Below the pieces are notes generated by a model. The model did no database searches, was not told the origin of the DNA, and worked only from the letters and a program-made list of their open reading frames with translations. From contig JACABD010000004.1 in assembly GCA_013377075.1 (NCBI GenBank), forward strand, positions 41,267 to 105,266: a stretch of 64,000 bases of DNA. Reading direction: 5' to 3'. Source of the DNA: Geobacteraceae bacterium. Lineage in GTDB: Bacteria > Desulfobacterota > Desulfuromonadia > Geobacterales > DSM-12255. Positions 1 to 7,182 of the stretch are shown here, in pieces. How positions within the stretch are numbered: position 1 is the stretch's first letter; the number at the start of each line of letters is the position of its first letter. A program made the translations under genes and the position numbers.

Positions 1-791
1 TAACAGGAGCAATTGCCAGGACAGCAACCAACATCAGAAGCGGCGCAAGAACGCCGATGTCAGGGATTATTCATGCCCTGACTCTCCTTTTAATCATCCT
101 CTTTGCAGCCCCCCTTGCCAGATTCATCCCCCTTGGCACCCTTGCGGCAGTCCTCTTCGTGGTTGCCTACAACATGGGAGAATGGCGGGAAATCCCGATG
201 ATCATAAGGCAGGAACCAAAAGATATCGCTGTCTGGTTTCTTACCTTTGCACTTACCGTGCTTGCGGATCTGACCATTGCAGTTGAAGTGGGGATGACCC
301 TGGCTGCCCTGCTTTATATCTATCAGGTCTCAAAGACCACCGTCGTCGCCCCCCTTACAATCGAAGCCATTGAAAAGGCCCGCGCACACAGGGTTCAGGA
401 CCACACCATACCCCACTACGTGAGCATCTATCATATTCAGGGGCCGTTTCTATTCGGTGTAGCTGAGAAGCTTAATAATGCCACGATGGAAGGTCTAAAC
501 GAAATTGTCATACTTCGCCTGCGCTATATGACCGCCATAGACGCAACCGGACTTTACGCAATAGAGCAGTTCCATCAACGCGTCCATGACTCGGGAAAGA
601 CGCTGCTCCTCTGCGGCGCAAGAAGTCAGCCCAAAAGGCTGATCTACACATCTTCGCTCCCCAAAATGATCGGCGCAAGGAACATCCTGCCGAACATAAC
701 CTCGGCCCTGAGCCGCGCAGCTGTTGTTCACGAACGTTTTGGAGGGGTTGGAGAAGAGGCGGCAACCGGGCTGATTGAAGCGCCGGTGTAG
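1..791 (+). CDS. SulP family inorganic anion permease, C-terminal part (5' partial)
   Basis: The reading frame is open from base 3 and its first residues (TGAIARTATNIRSGARTP) are the conserved SulP segment before the last transmembrane helices, so the gene starts upstream of the window; the internal ATG at 57 is not its start. Three to four hydrophobic helices follow (to about base 340), then a cytosolic STAS domain (about bases 400-740) with the conserved AIDATGL turn. SulP proteins move sulfate, bicarbonate or related anions across the inner membrane, and STAS domains regulate transport. The substrate cannot be told from this fragment. No transporter partner follows; the next gene is an unrelated sigma factor about 220 bases away. 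Confidence 0.9.
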   Translation, partial: TGAIARTATNIRSGARTPMSGIIHALTLLLIILFAAPLARFIPLGTLAAVLFVVAYNMGEWREIPMIIRQEPKDIAVWFLTFALTVLADLTIAVEVGMTLAALLYIYQVSKTTVVAPLTIEAIEKARAHRVQDHTIPHYVSIYHIQGPFLFGVAEKLNNATMEGLNEIVILRLRYMTAIDATGLYAIEQFHQRVHDSGKTLLLCGARSQPKRLIYTSSLPKMIGARNILPNITSALSRAAVVHERFGGVGEEAATGLIEAPV

Positions 792-900
792 CCCCTTTTC
801 ATCCCGGCTAATGAGATATAAATGTATATTGTAATTGCGCTAAAACGGACGTATCATCCCACTTGAAGCAACCAGTCTGTACTGGAGGCAAAGCATGTTA

Positions 901-947
901 AACAGCCCATTCCCGGAGATCAGAAACTTTCCCGGCAATGGGCTGTT
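901..947 (+). terminator. Hairpin with T-tract upstream of the ECF sigma gene
   Basis: A perfect 11-bp inverted repeat, AACAGCCCATT (901-911) and AATGGGCTGTT (937-947), with a 25-base loop, is followed directly by TTTT-C. It could terminate readthrough from the SulP gene (which ends at 791) or act as a leader hairpin for the sigma factor. The large loop is unusual for a simple intrinsic terminator. No known riboswitch consensus was recognised in the leader. Confidence 0.45.
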
Positions 948-1010
948 TTCGTATCAGTGGAAAAACAGATCGCGTCGGGAACATTTGTGCCACTTCGGTT
1001 GTCAAATATC

Positions 1011-1619
1011 ATGAGTGAGCTGAAAACCCAAATTACCGATGAAGATGCCAGCCTGGTTGCATCCTGGCGAAGCGGGGATCCGGCCTCTTTTGAGGCACTG
1101 GTTCGAAAACACCAGAAACGGATGCTGAATATTGCCTTTCGGATTAGCGGCAATTACGAAGATGCCTGCGAAATAACCCAGGACGCCTTTGTGGCAGCAT
1201 ACCGGGAGATCGGCTCATTTCGGGGCACAGCACGTTTTACCACCTGGTTGACCAGCATTGTCATTAATCTGGCCCGAAACCGCAGACAGCAGGTTCAGTC
1301 ACGGCAGCAGCACGAAGCATGGTCCATGAATGAAACCGCTTCTGACAATAGCAGCAGAACCGGTCGGGAGCTGCCATCCCCTTCTCTTTCAGCCCATGAC
1401 CGGCTGGAGAGGCTCGATCTGCACGAAAAACTCCAGGATTGCATCAACGGCCTTGGGGAGGAGTTTCGCGAAACCATCGTCTTGCGCGATCTACAGGATT
1501 CTTCCTATGGGGAGATCGGCGCCATTCTCAAGGTGAAGGAAGGAACCGTCAAGTCAAGGCTGTTCCGTGCCAGGGAGATGGTCAAGGACTGCCTGAAACA
1601 GGCAGTGGGAGAGCTCTGA
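1011..1619 (+). CDS. ECF-family RNA polymerase sigma factor
   Basis: A 202-residue protein with sigma region 2 near residues 25-95 (FEALVRKHQKRMLNIAF, then a DACEITQDAF segment for core binding and the GTARFTTWL -10 recognition helix) and region 4 near 135-190 (helix-turn-helix GEIGAILKVKEGTVKSRLFR). It lacks regions 1 and 3, as ECF factors do. The ATG at 1011 is chosen because the protein then begins MSELKTQ at the usual distance from region 2; an in-frame GTG at 957 would add 18 residues, and neither start has a clear Shine-Dalgarno. The stop overlaps the start of the anti-sigma gene, so the two are translationally coupled. It probably directs transcription of itself and the exported-protein genes after it. 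Confidence 0.92.
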   Translation: MSELKTQITDEDASLVASWRSGDPASFEALVRKHQKRMLNIAFRISGNYEDACEITQDAFVAAYREIGSFRGTARFTTWLTSIVINLARNRRQQVQSRQQHEAWSMNETASDNSSRTGRELPSPSLSAHDRLERLDLHEKLQDCINGLGEEFRETIVLRDLQDSSYGEIGAILKVKEGTVKSRLFRAREMVKDCLKQAVGEL

Positions 1620-2677
1620 TGGAGCATACTGAAGTACGCCGCAACCTGTCCGCCTACATTGATGACGCCGTTGATCCGGCCACCAGAGAGACCATAAACG
1701 GGCATCTTGCAGGCTGCGCCAGCTGTAGCCGGGCACTGCACGAGCTTGAACAGACCCTGGCCCATCTCAAAGAGCTGCCCGAGGTCGAACCGCCCCCATG
1801 GCTGACGACCAGAATCATGGCAACGGTGCGGGAAGAGGCAGGTCAGAAGCGGAGTTTCTGGCAGAAACTGCTGCTGCCACTGCATATCAAGCTCCCCCTG
1901 GAAGCGCTGGCGCTGCTCTGCATCTGCGTTACCGGATTCTATCTGGCTCGCATGAATGAATCACCGGTTGCACCGACAGAGGTTCCAGTGCAATCGCCGC
2001 AGGCACAACCGGAGCTGAAACAGCAGCCTGCCGCCATTCCGCAGACATCGCCAGAGCCTCAAGCAGCTAAAAAGGCTGTTCCACAGAAACCGGATGACAG
2101 AAAAGCAGAATATGCACCACCGCCGCCACAATCAACGGCTGCGCCAATCCATCCCCCCCCTGCCGAGCCCCGGATCACGGCACCTCAGGCTCCTCCAGCC
2201 GCAAAAGATTGGAACCAGCCCGACTACGGAATGCAGCAACGGGACGCAGCCCGTAGGTATGTCACAGAAATGGAGGCCATGCAAAAGTCGGAAGGGCACA
2301 AAGCCGCCCGTAGTATGAAGAAGAGCCCATCCCCTGCTGCCACAATGGGTAATGACGGGACATTTCAGACCTACCGTCAGGAGAAAGCCGAAGCCTCCCG
2401 ACCAGGCGCAGCAGATGGGTTCTCTGGCAAGGCTGTCAGCCTCACAGTTGCCGATCCGTTAAAAGCAGTCGAATCAATTGAAAGAGCGGTCACCGATCTT
2501 GGCGGAAGGATCATCCGCCGCAGTTACGCCGATGATGGTCATCTTCTCGTTGTACAACTGGAGATGGGTGCCCTGCCTGAGCTGACAGGCCGTCTGGAGC
2601 GAATCGGCAGGTTGACAACCAGACCCGACCTCAGCAGCTCAGTTAATGGCAAGATCAACCTGACAATCCGCTGGTAA
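1619..2677 (+). CDS. Membrane anti-sigma factor with N-terminal zinc finger
   Basis: The start ATG overlaps the sigma gene stop (TGATG), so the open frame upstream of 1619 is not used. The 352-residue product has an N-terminal cytosolic ZAS/zf-HC2 motif (H29-x3-C33-x2-C36) that should bind the ECF factor, a single membrane helix near 92-110, a long proline/glutamine-rich periplasmic linker (about 115-290) and a compact C-terminal domain (about 270-352) resembling the DUF2275/DUF4349-type domains found on such proteins. By family knowledge it holds the sigma factor at the membrane until an envelope signal releases it. The signal is unknown; the C-terminal domain is the likely sensor. Confidence 0.88.
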   Translation: MEHTEVRRNLSAYIDDAVDPATRETINGHLAGCASCSRALHELEQTLAHLKELPEVEPPPWLTTRIMATVREEAGQKRSFWQKLLLPLHIKLPLEALALLCICVTGFYLARMNESPVAPTEVPVQSPQAQPELKQQPAAIPQTSPEPQAAKKAVPQKPDDRKAEYAPPPPQSTAAPIHPPPAEPRITAPQAPPAAKDWNQPDYGMQQRDAARRYVTEMEAMQKSEGHKAARSMKKSPSPAATMGNDGTFQTYRQEKAEASRPGAADGFSGKAVSLTVADPLKAVESIERAVTDLGGRIIRRSYADDGHLLVVQLEMGALPELTGRLERIGRLTTRPDLSSSVNGKINLTIRW

Positions 2678-2765
2678 AATATTTTCAGATTTTCGGGAAC
2701 TTTTTCCTCACCCCTCTTGTCTAACCGGTTAAAGCAGATAATTTTCGGCAAAACAGGGGGAAGAG

Positions 2766-3554
2766 ATGAAAACTTTTTGGGTAACAGTGGCACTGCTGGC
2801 AATGACCGCTTCAGCATGGGGGAGCTACAGAAACGATGCCGTCGAGGTGCAGATAAAAACCGATCAAGGGAGAGAGCTCCCCTTCTATCCGGCAAAAGGG
2901 GATGGCAGGCAGCAGACCAGACTTTATGCGGAAGCTGTCAAGGGGGATAACTACCGGATCTTCATCCACAACAAGACTGGGCGGCGCGTCGGCGTGGTAG
3001 TTGCCGTGGATGGTCGCAACATCATCTCCGGCCAAAAATCCTGGCTGAAAAGTAACGAACAGATGTACATTCTCGAACCGTACGGATCAGGCGAGTTCAC
3101 CGGCTGGCGCAGCGGCGACGACAAGGTCAACCGTTTCTACTTTACAACAGCTGACGACTCCTATGCAGCGGCCTTCAACGATGAATCGGCCCTTGGGGTG
3201 ATCGCAGTTGCCGCCTTTCCTGAGGTACGACGCGTTGATCCACCGGTTGAGTTCTACCGGGAGCAGTCGTGGCGTGGGGCAGGTGCAGCGGCACCTTCCA
3301 TGGCAAAACAGGCCAAAAAAGCCGAAAGCATGGCTGACAGCGCCGGCACCGGCTATGGCCACGAAGAGTATTCGCCGGTCACCAGGGTTGAATTCGAGGC
3401 AGAGAAGACGGCAATGCAGAAGGTCCTCATCAAGTACGAATGGCGCGAAACCCTCTGCCAAAACGGCATAATCTCATGTAGAACCCCGAAACATCCGGGC
3501 AACCGACTCTGGGACAATGGCGGCTATGCACCGCCACCACCGGGGAGAGGTTGA
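2766..3554 (+). CDS. Exported protein of unknown function, sigma/anti-sigma locus
   Basis: A 262-residue protein with a Sec signal peptide (about residues 1-20, cleavage near SAWGS) behind a good ribosome site (GGGGGAAGAG). The first 165 residues look like a beta-rich domain with a repeated GWRSGDDKVNRFYF-type pattern; the rest is low-complexity and Ala/Pro-rich, ending in a PPPPGRG tail. No enzyme motif was recognised. It lies 88 bases after the anti-sigma gene in the same orientation and is likely a target of that ECF factor. Similar proteins appear to accompany ECF loci in related bacteria, but that is recollection, not a search. Confidence 0.75.
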   Translation: MKTFWVTVALLAMTASAWGSYRNDAVEVQIKTDQGRELPFYPAKGDGRQQTRLYAEAVKGDNYRIFIHNKTGRRVGVVVAVDGRNIISGQKSWLKSNEQMYILEPYGSGEFTGWRSGDDKVNRFYFTTADDSYAAAFNDESALGVIAVAAFPEVRRVDPPVEFYREQSWRGAGAAAPSMAKQAKKAESMADSAGTGYGHEEYSPVTRVEFEAEKTAMQKVLIKYEWRETLCQNGIISCRTPKHPGNRLWDNGGYAPPPPGRG

Positions 3555-3574
3555 ACGGTTTCAAAGGAACAGAC

Positions 3575-4543
3575 ATGTCATCTCACTTCCCAAAACCTTA
3601 TGTAGCAAGTTTCCTTATGGCAAGTAACGCCTACGAAGCGGCGATTGACGACCGGATCCATGCTGCACGGGAAGACCGGACTGATTCCGCTATCCTGCCG
3701 GGGCCGCCGAACAGGGCATATTTCCTTGACAGTTTCTTCACTCAGTTGCGCCATCTTCCCTTTGCCATGGAGATAACCACCCCGGAGCCGGAATTTGAGG
3801 AGATGATCATTGGTTACGAAGATGGCAGACCCGACCCGACCGATCCGGCAAAAAAATGGCGGGCGTTTTCGCTCTCCCTGCGGATGGATCTGGGCGGCAC
3901 CCAGGACGCCACCCTGCTGCTGCGTGAATCACCGTGCGAATCGTTGACCATGGCCAGTCTCGTCTTTGCCGCTGACACCGATGAGAGTGCTGCCCATGCT
4001 GAACCATCGGCAAAACGTTATCTTTTCAGGGAGTTTCTCTGCACGCTGATAAACAGCTATCCTGTGATCTGCGGCACCATTGGACTCGACATTGTAGCAA
4101 TTGAAGCAGGTCTTCCTCACGACGAATTCAGACTGGATAACGGCAGGTGGCTACAGCAGTTTATTGAGAAATTACGCCTGTCAGGACGTGAAGATGACCT
4201 TTTTTGCGTTTATATCAACGGCTCGCCGTGGCAATTCGACAGACCGTTTATTTACGACAACATCGAGCCACACGACAGCCATCTTGACACCTGGGCAGGC
4301 AGACGCTTCTTTGACCTGCACAAGATAAAGGAGATCCGCATCCATGTTGAAAAGGGAGAACTTGCATATGCCCGGATGTATGAATCCGGTTATCCAAAGG
4401 ACGACCGGGATGATGCCCTCATGTCTCTGGCAAAGGCGATCAGCATGGCAAATGAGCTGGGGCTTGAACAGGAAGCGGCCAGATTAAAAGCGCAGTCTGA
4501 GCATATCAATGCCGTATTTAACTCCCAGTTCCGCTGGAGATAA
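3575..4543 (+). CDS. Cytosolic protein of unknown function
   Basis: A 322-residue protein with no signal peptide or membrane helix. The ATG at 3575 has AAGGA six bases upstream; an in-frame TTG at 3551 overlapping the previous stop is less likely. The product is acidic, with a helical C-terminus (about 265-320) rich in Ala, Glu and Leu. I do not recognise a family. It is the only apparently cytosolic member of the group between 2.7 and 7 kb, so it may act with the exported proteins before secretion or in regulation. Confidence 0.72.
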   Translation: MSSHFPKPYVASFLMASNAYEAAIDDRIHAAREDRTDSAILPGPPNRAYFLDSFFTQLRHLPFAMEITTPEPEFEEMIIGYEDGRPDPTDPAKKWRAFSLSLRMDLGGTQDATLLLRESPCESLTMASLVFAADTDESAAHAEPSAKRYLFREFLCTLINSYPVICGTIGLDIVAIEAGLPHDEFRLDNGRWLQQFIEKLRLSGREDDLFCVYINGSPWQFDRPFIYDNIEPHDSHLDTWAGRRFFDLHKIKEIRIHVEKGELAYARMYESGYPKDDRDDALMSLAKAISMANELGLEQEAARLKAQSEHINAVFNSQFRWR

Positions 4544-4567
4544 ATCAAGTCGGCCAAGAGGATCACA

Positions 4568-5356
4568 ATGAAACAGTTTCGCAGACAGACGCTCTGGACG
4601 GGCATTATCCTCACCCTACTCTGCTGCACCCAGGCAGTTGCTCTCGACAAGCACGAGGTCGTACGAAAGGCAACCGCTGCCTATTACAGTCTTGAACGGC
4701 AAGGGCTTACATCCTTTAACTGCACGGTAGTGCCCGACTGGCAGGAGTTTTTCGAGCAGCAGCTGGAGGGTTATGACGATCCGGCCACCCGCAGCCGAAT
4801 CGGGAAGATCCGATTTTCCGTCTCTCTCGATCAATCCGGCATGCTTGACCTGACGCCTTACCGTGAAGGGGGCGGTACAATCAGCGGCAGCAGCGCCTAC
4901 ATGGCCAACAAGCTGGGTGAGCTTTTGTCCGGCTTTTTCCAGATGGTCCAGATGAATGTCATCAAGACACCATTTTCGATTCTGGAAAATGATTTCACCC
5001 TGACAGATAAAAAGGAAGAGTATTTGATTACCATGGATGATTCCGAAGCCACGTCTGAAATAACGATGACCAGGGACTATCTGATCACGGAAATACTGAT
5101 CCGCATCAAAAATCCGCAAACTGCTGAAACGATTTTCTGGCCCAAGTTCGACAGCACCGGCCAGGGGCTGCTCCTGTCGAGGTTGACCACAATACGTAAT
5201 GACGGCCAGTTCATGTCAACCTGGGATCTCAAATACAGCAAAACTGGCGGGCTGCAACTTCCGGCCAGCGTTGTCATAAAAAACACCGAAAAGGGCAAAA
5301 CTGTCCGGCTTAAAGTTGATTTCGACAACTGCAAGGCTGCTCAGAAACAGAAATAA
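4568..5356 (+). CDS. Exported protein of unknown function
   Basis: A 262-residue protein with a clear signal peptide (positively charged MKQFRRQ, hydrophobic core ending near CCTQAVA). The mature part has alternating beta-strand-like segments (for example EITMTRDYLITEILIRI and GQFMSTWDLKYS), a pattern reminiscent of LolA/outer-membrane lipoprotein-sorting folds, but no signature allows a firm call. It sits 24 bases after the preceding gene and 12 bases before the next, so it is in the same transcription unit as the ECF-linked exported proteins. Confidence 0.72.
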   Translation: MKQFRRQTLWTGIILTLLCCTQAVALDKHEVVRKATAAYYSLERQGLTSFNCTVVPDWQEFFEQQLEGYDDPATRSRIGKIRFSVSLDQSGMLDLTPYREGGGTISGSSAYMANKLGELLSGFFQMVQMNVIKTPFSILENDFTLTDKKEEYLITMDDSEATSEITMTRDYLITEILIRIKNPQTAETIFWPKFDSTGQGLLLSRLTTIRNDGQFMSTWDLKYSKTGGLQLPASVVIKNTEKGKTVRLKVDFDNCKAAQKQK

Positions 5357-5368
5357 GGGGGTCCCACC

Positions 5369-5938
5369 ATGTTTAAAAGACTGCAAAACGCCATCATCTT
5401 TTCAGTTGCTGTTCTGGTTTTTATCTTCCCGGCAGCTCTGTCAGCCAAGGAACTGCCTCTCATGGCAGATCTATCAAAGCTGCGGCTGAAAATTATCGAG
5501 ACAACTACCGTGGAAAAGCTACCAGGCTACATGCAATCCATGGCAGCCACCCCTGACGAAGAGAGTGAGAGCAGCTCCTATTACAGGGCTCCTGAAGGCA
5601 AGAAGATCGTTGTTGTCACGCTCAAGGGGAGCATCCCCTCCCCCTGTCGACTCACCTATGATTCAGCAGAATTCGTCGCCCTCTATGACCAGTCTGTCAC
5701 GAGCAGCACCGGGGTAAAGAAAATCAGAACCGTATCGAGCCATGCTGCCGGTGTCACTACTACTGACAGCTGGCAGATTTCCACTGAAGGGGTCAGCACC
5801 AATTCCATAGAGGTTTACGCTGCTTCTCCCCTTATTCTTCGGATCGCCTTTTATCTGCCCAAAGAAGTGGAAAGCTTTGATCTGCGCTATCCGACTGCCA
5901 TTGCAAAAAAGGCCACTATCTCGAACAGAGGGAAATGA
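5369..5938 (+). CDS. Exported protein of unknown function
   Basis: A 189-residue protein starting at an ATG behind AAGGGGGTCC. A signal peptide spans about residues 1-26 (cleavage near ALSAKE). The mature part is Ser/Thr-rich and predicted beta-strand; a segment GKKIVVVTLKGSIPSPCRL followed by a hydrophobic C-terminal strand (LILRIAFYLPKEV) suggests a small Ig-like periplasmic domain, similar to DUF4352-type folds, but this is only shape-based. It ends two bases before the start of the next gene. Confidence 0.7.
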   Translation: MFKRLQNAIIFSVAVLVFIFPAALSAKELPLMADLSKLRLKIIETTTVEKLPGYMQSMAATPDEESESSSYYRAPEGKKIVVVTLKGSIPSPCRLTYDSAEFVALYDQSVTSSTGVKKIRTVSSHAAGVTTTDSWQISTEGVSTNSIEVYAASPLILRIAFYLPKEVESFDLRYPTAIAKKATISNRGK

Positions 5939-5940
5939 TC

Positions 5941-6645
5941 ATGTTCAATCGCCAAGTAACAGTGTCAACCGGTCTGACGGCTCTCTTTTTAGTGGCGACA
6001 GTCGGCAGCGCCAGCTGTTCCGGCCTGACGTCCATGGTCGAGCAGATGCGCAGCGGCAAGGTAAAACTTGCCGAAGTGAACGCCGAGAAAGAGAACCTTA
6101 CTGCCCAGAACGAGCGGGATTTGAAGGAGTACACCGCTTACAGCGAGAGCTTCGGCCAGCTTGCCGCAAAGAAACAATCTATGGTGGATAATTTCAAGAA
6201 AGACATAGCCGCAAGGATCGGCTCGGCAAATGCCATGGTTGAAGCATGGAACGCCAGATGTGACGCAAATCGTGTCGGTGAACTGCCGGAACCGGCCTTC
6301 AAAAGCTGTCAGGCAGAAAAGGCACGTCTGGAGCCGACAGTAACCGCTATTGTCAGTGCCGTCGACCGAGACACCGAATCTTTTGAAAAAAATCAGCTTG
6401 CCCCCATGGAAGACATTTTTAAAAGACAAAAAACCGCCATGGACGGGCTTGATACGCGGATAAAGGGAAGATTTGAAAAATGGCTGAAGGTGAAAGAATT
6501 GAGTGACGAAATGACCGCCAGACTTGCAAACCTCCGCTCGGCGCTAGTCGAGGCTTGCAGTACGGCAACTACCATTGAAAGCATCAAACACTGCAATGCC
6601 ATCGGCTGGGACGGGGCACGAATGGACCTGCCGCCACTTCAGTAA
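5941..6645 (+). CDS. Exported coiled-coil protein, possible lipoprotein
   Basis: A 234-residue protein. The ATG at 5941 has GAGGGA eight bases upstream; an ATG two codons earlier (5935) is too close to that site. The N-terminus is a signal peptide ending SASC, a weak lipobox, so the protein may be lipid-anchored. Residues about 30-100 and 145-205 are charged, heptad-like helices (coiled coil); four cysteines in the mature part (two near 86-110, two near 215-225) could form disulfides. No family recognised. Same orientation as the ECF-linked genes upstream. Confidence 0.7.
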   Translation: MFNRQVTVSTGLTALFLVATVGSASCSGLTSMVEQMRSGKVKLAEVNAEKENLTAQNERDLKEYTAYSESFGQLAAKKQSMVDNFKKDIAARIGSANAMVEAWNARCDANRVGELPEPAFKSCQAEKARLEPTVTAIVSAVDRDTESFEKNQLAPMEDIFKRQKTAMDGLDTRIKGRFEKWLKVKELSDEMTARLANLRSALVEACSTATTIESIKHCNAIGWDGARMDLPPLQ

Positions 6646-6686
6646 GTTATGAAAAAGCAGCCATTCAATTAAAACAGGAGATAATC

Positions 6687-7025
6687 ATGGGAAATCTGTC
6701 AAGCCAGGTCAAAACCGAGCTCAGGCTGCTGCCTTACATGCTGGCTAAACTGCTTGGCGGGATCATGGCTATCTTCGGCTTTGCTGCTGCGATCGTCACC
6801 TTGACGAGGAAGGACGGCAATTCCTTGGCAGATATCCTTCTGTCAGGCATGGTCTGCATCCTTGGCATCATCATCTTTTTATTATCTTCAAGGATGCAGA
6901 AACGACGTCAACCACCGACCCAGATAGACATAGATATGCAAACAAGTCCATGTCTGCTTCCATGGATAATTCTGTTAATGCTGGCAGCCGCGTTTCTCTT
7001 ATGTACCTATTTCATAACAAGGTAG
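6687..7025 (+). CDS. Small inner-membrane protein, three predicted helices
   Basis: A 112-residue protein with hydrophobic segments at about 17-40, 48-67 and 89-110, connected by a basic cytosolic loop (SSRMQKRRQPP). It begins at an ATG behind AACAGGAG. No family recognised. It is the last gene of the run that begins with the ECF sigma factor and is followed by a roughly 150-base promoter region for ppdK. Confidence 0.7.
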   Translation: MGNLSSQVKTELRLLPYMLAKLLGGIMAIFGFAAAIVTLTRKDGNSLADILLSGMVCILGIIIFLLSSRMQKRRQPPTQIDIDMQTSPCLLPWIILLMLAAAFLLCTYFITR

Positions 7026-7099
7026 CATTGCATGGCTTTTCACCCCGCCTTAAACTCATTTACCATTAGTAAAATTAACTACTTACGGCGCAATAAGGG

Positions 7100-7128
7100 T
7101 TGCTATTACTCGTTCTAGAGTGTATATA
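7100..7128 (+). promoter_or_regulatory. Candidate sigma-70 promoter for ppdK
   Basis: TTGCTA (7100-7105) and TATATA (7123-7128) are separated by exactly 17 bases, about 55 bases before the ppdK start codon. Each hexamer matches the sigma-70 consensus at about four of six positions. Placement and spacing make it the best candidate; no start site has been measured. Confidence 0.45.
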
Positions 7129-7182
7129 TACCCGCAAAATTGAATTTCAAGGTTCAAACACTCAAAACTAAAGGAGCAACAG

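Noticed and set aside
850..950. GEMM (c-di-GMP) riboswitch suggested by GGCAAAGC
   Set aside because: The rest of the conserved core and the paired helices are missing; only a plain hairpin is supported.
1439..1618. Upstream extension of the anti-sigma frame
   Set aside because: It overlaps the sigma gene's region 4; the ATG at 1619 overlapping the sigma stop, followed directly by the zinc-finger motif, is the expected coupled start.
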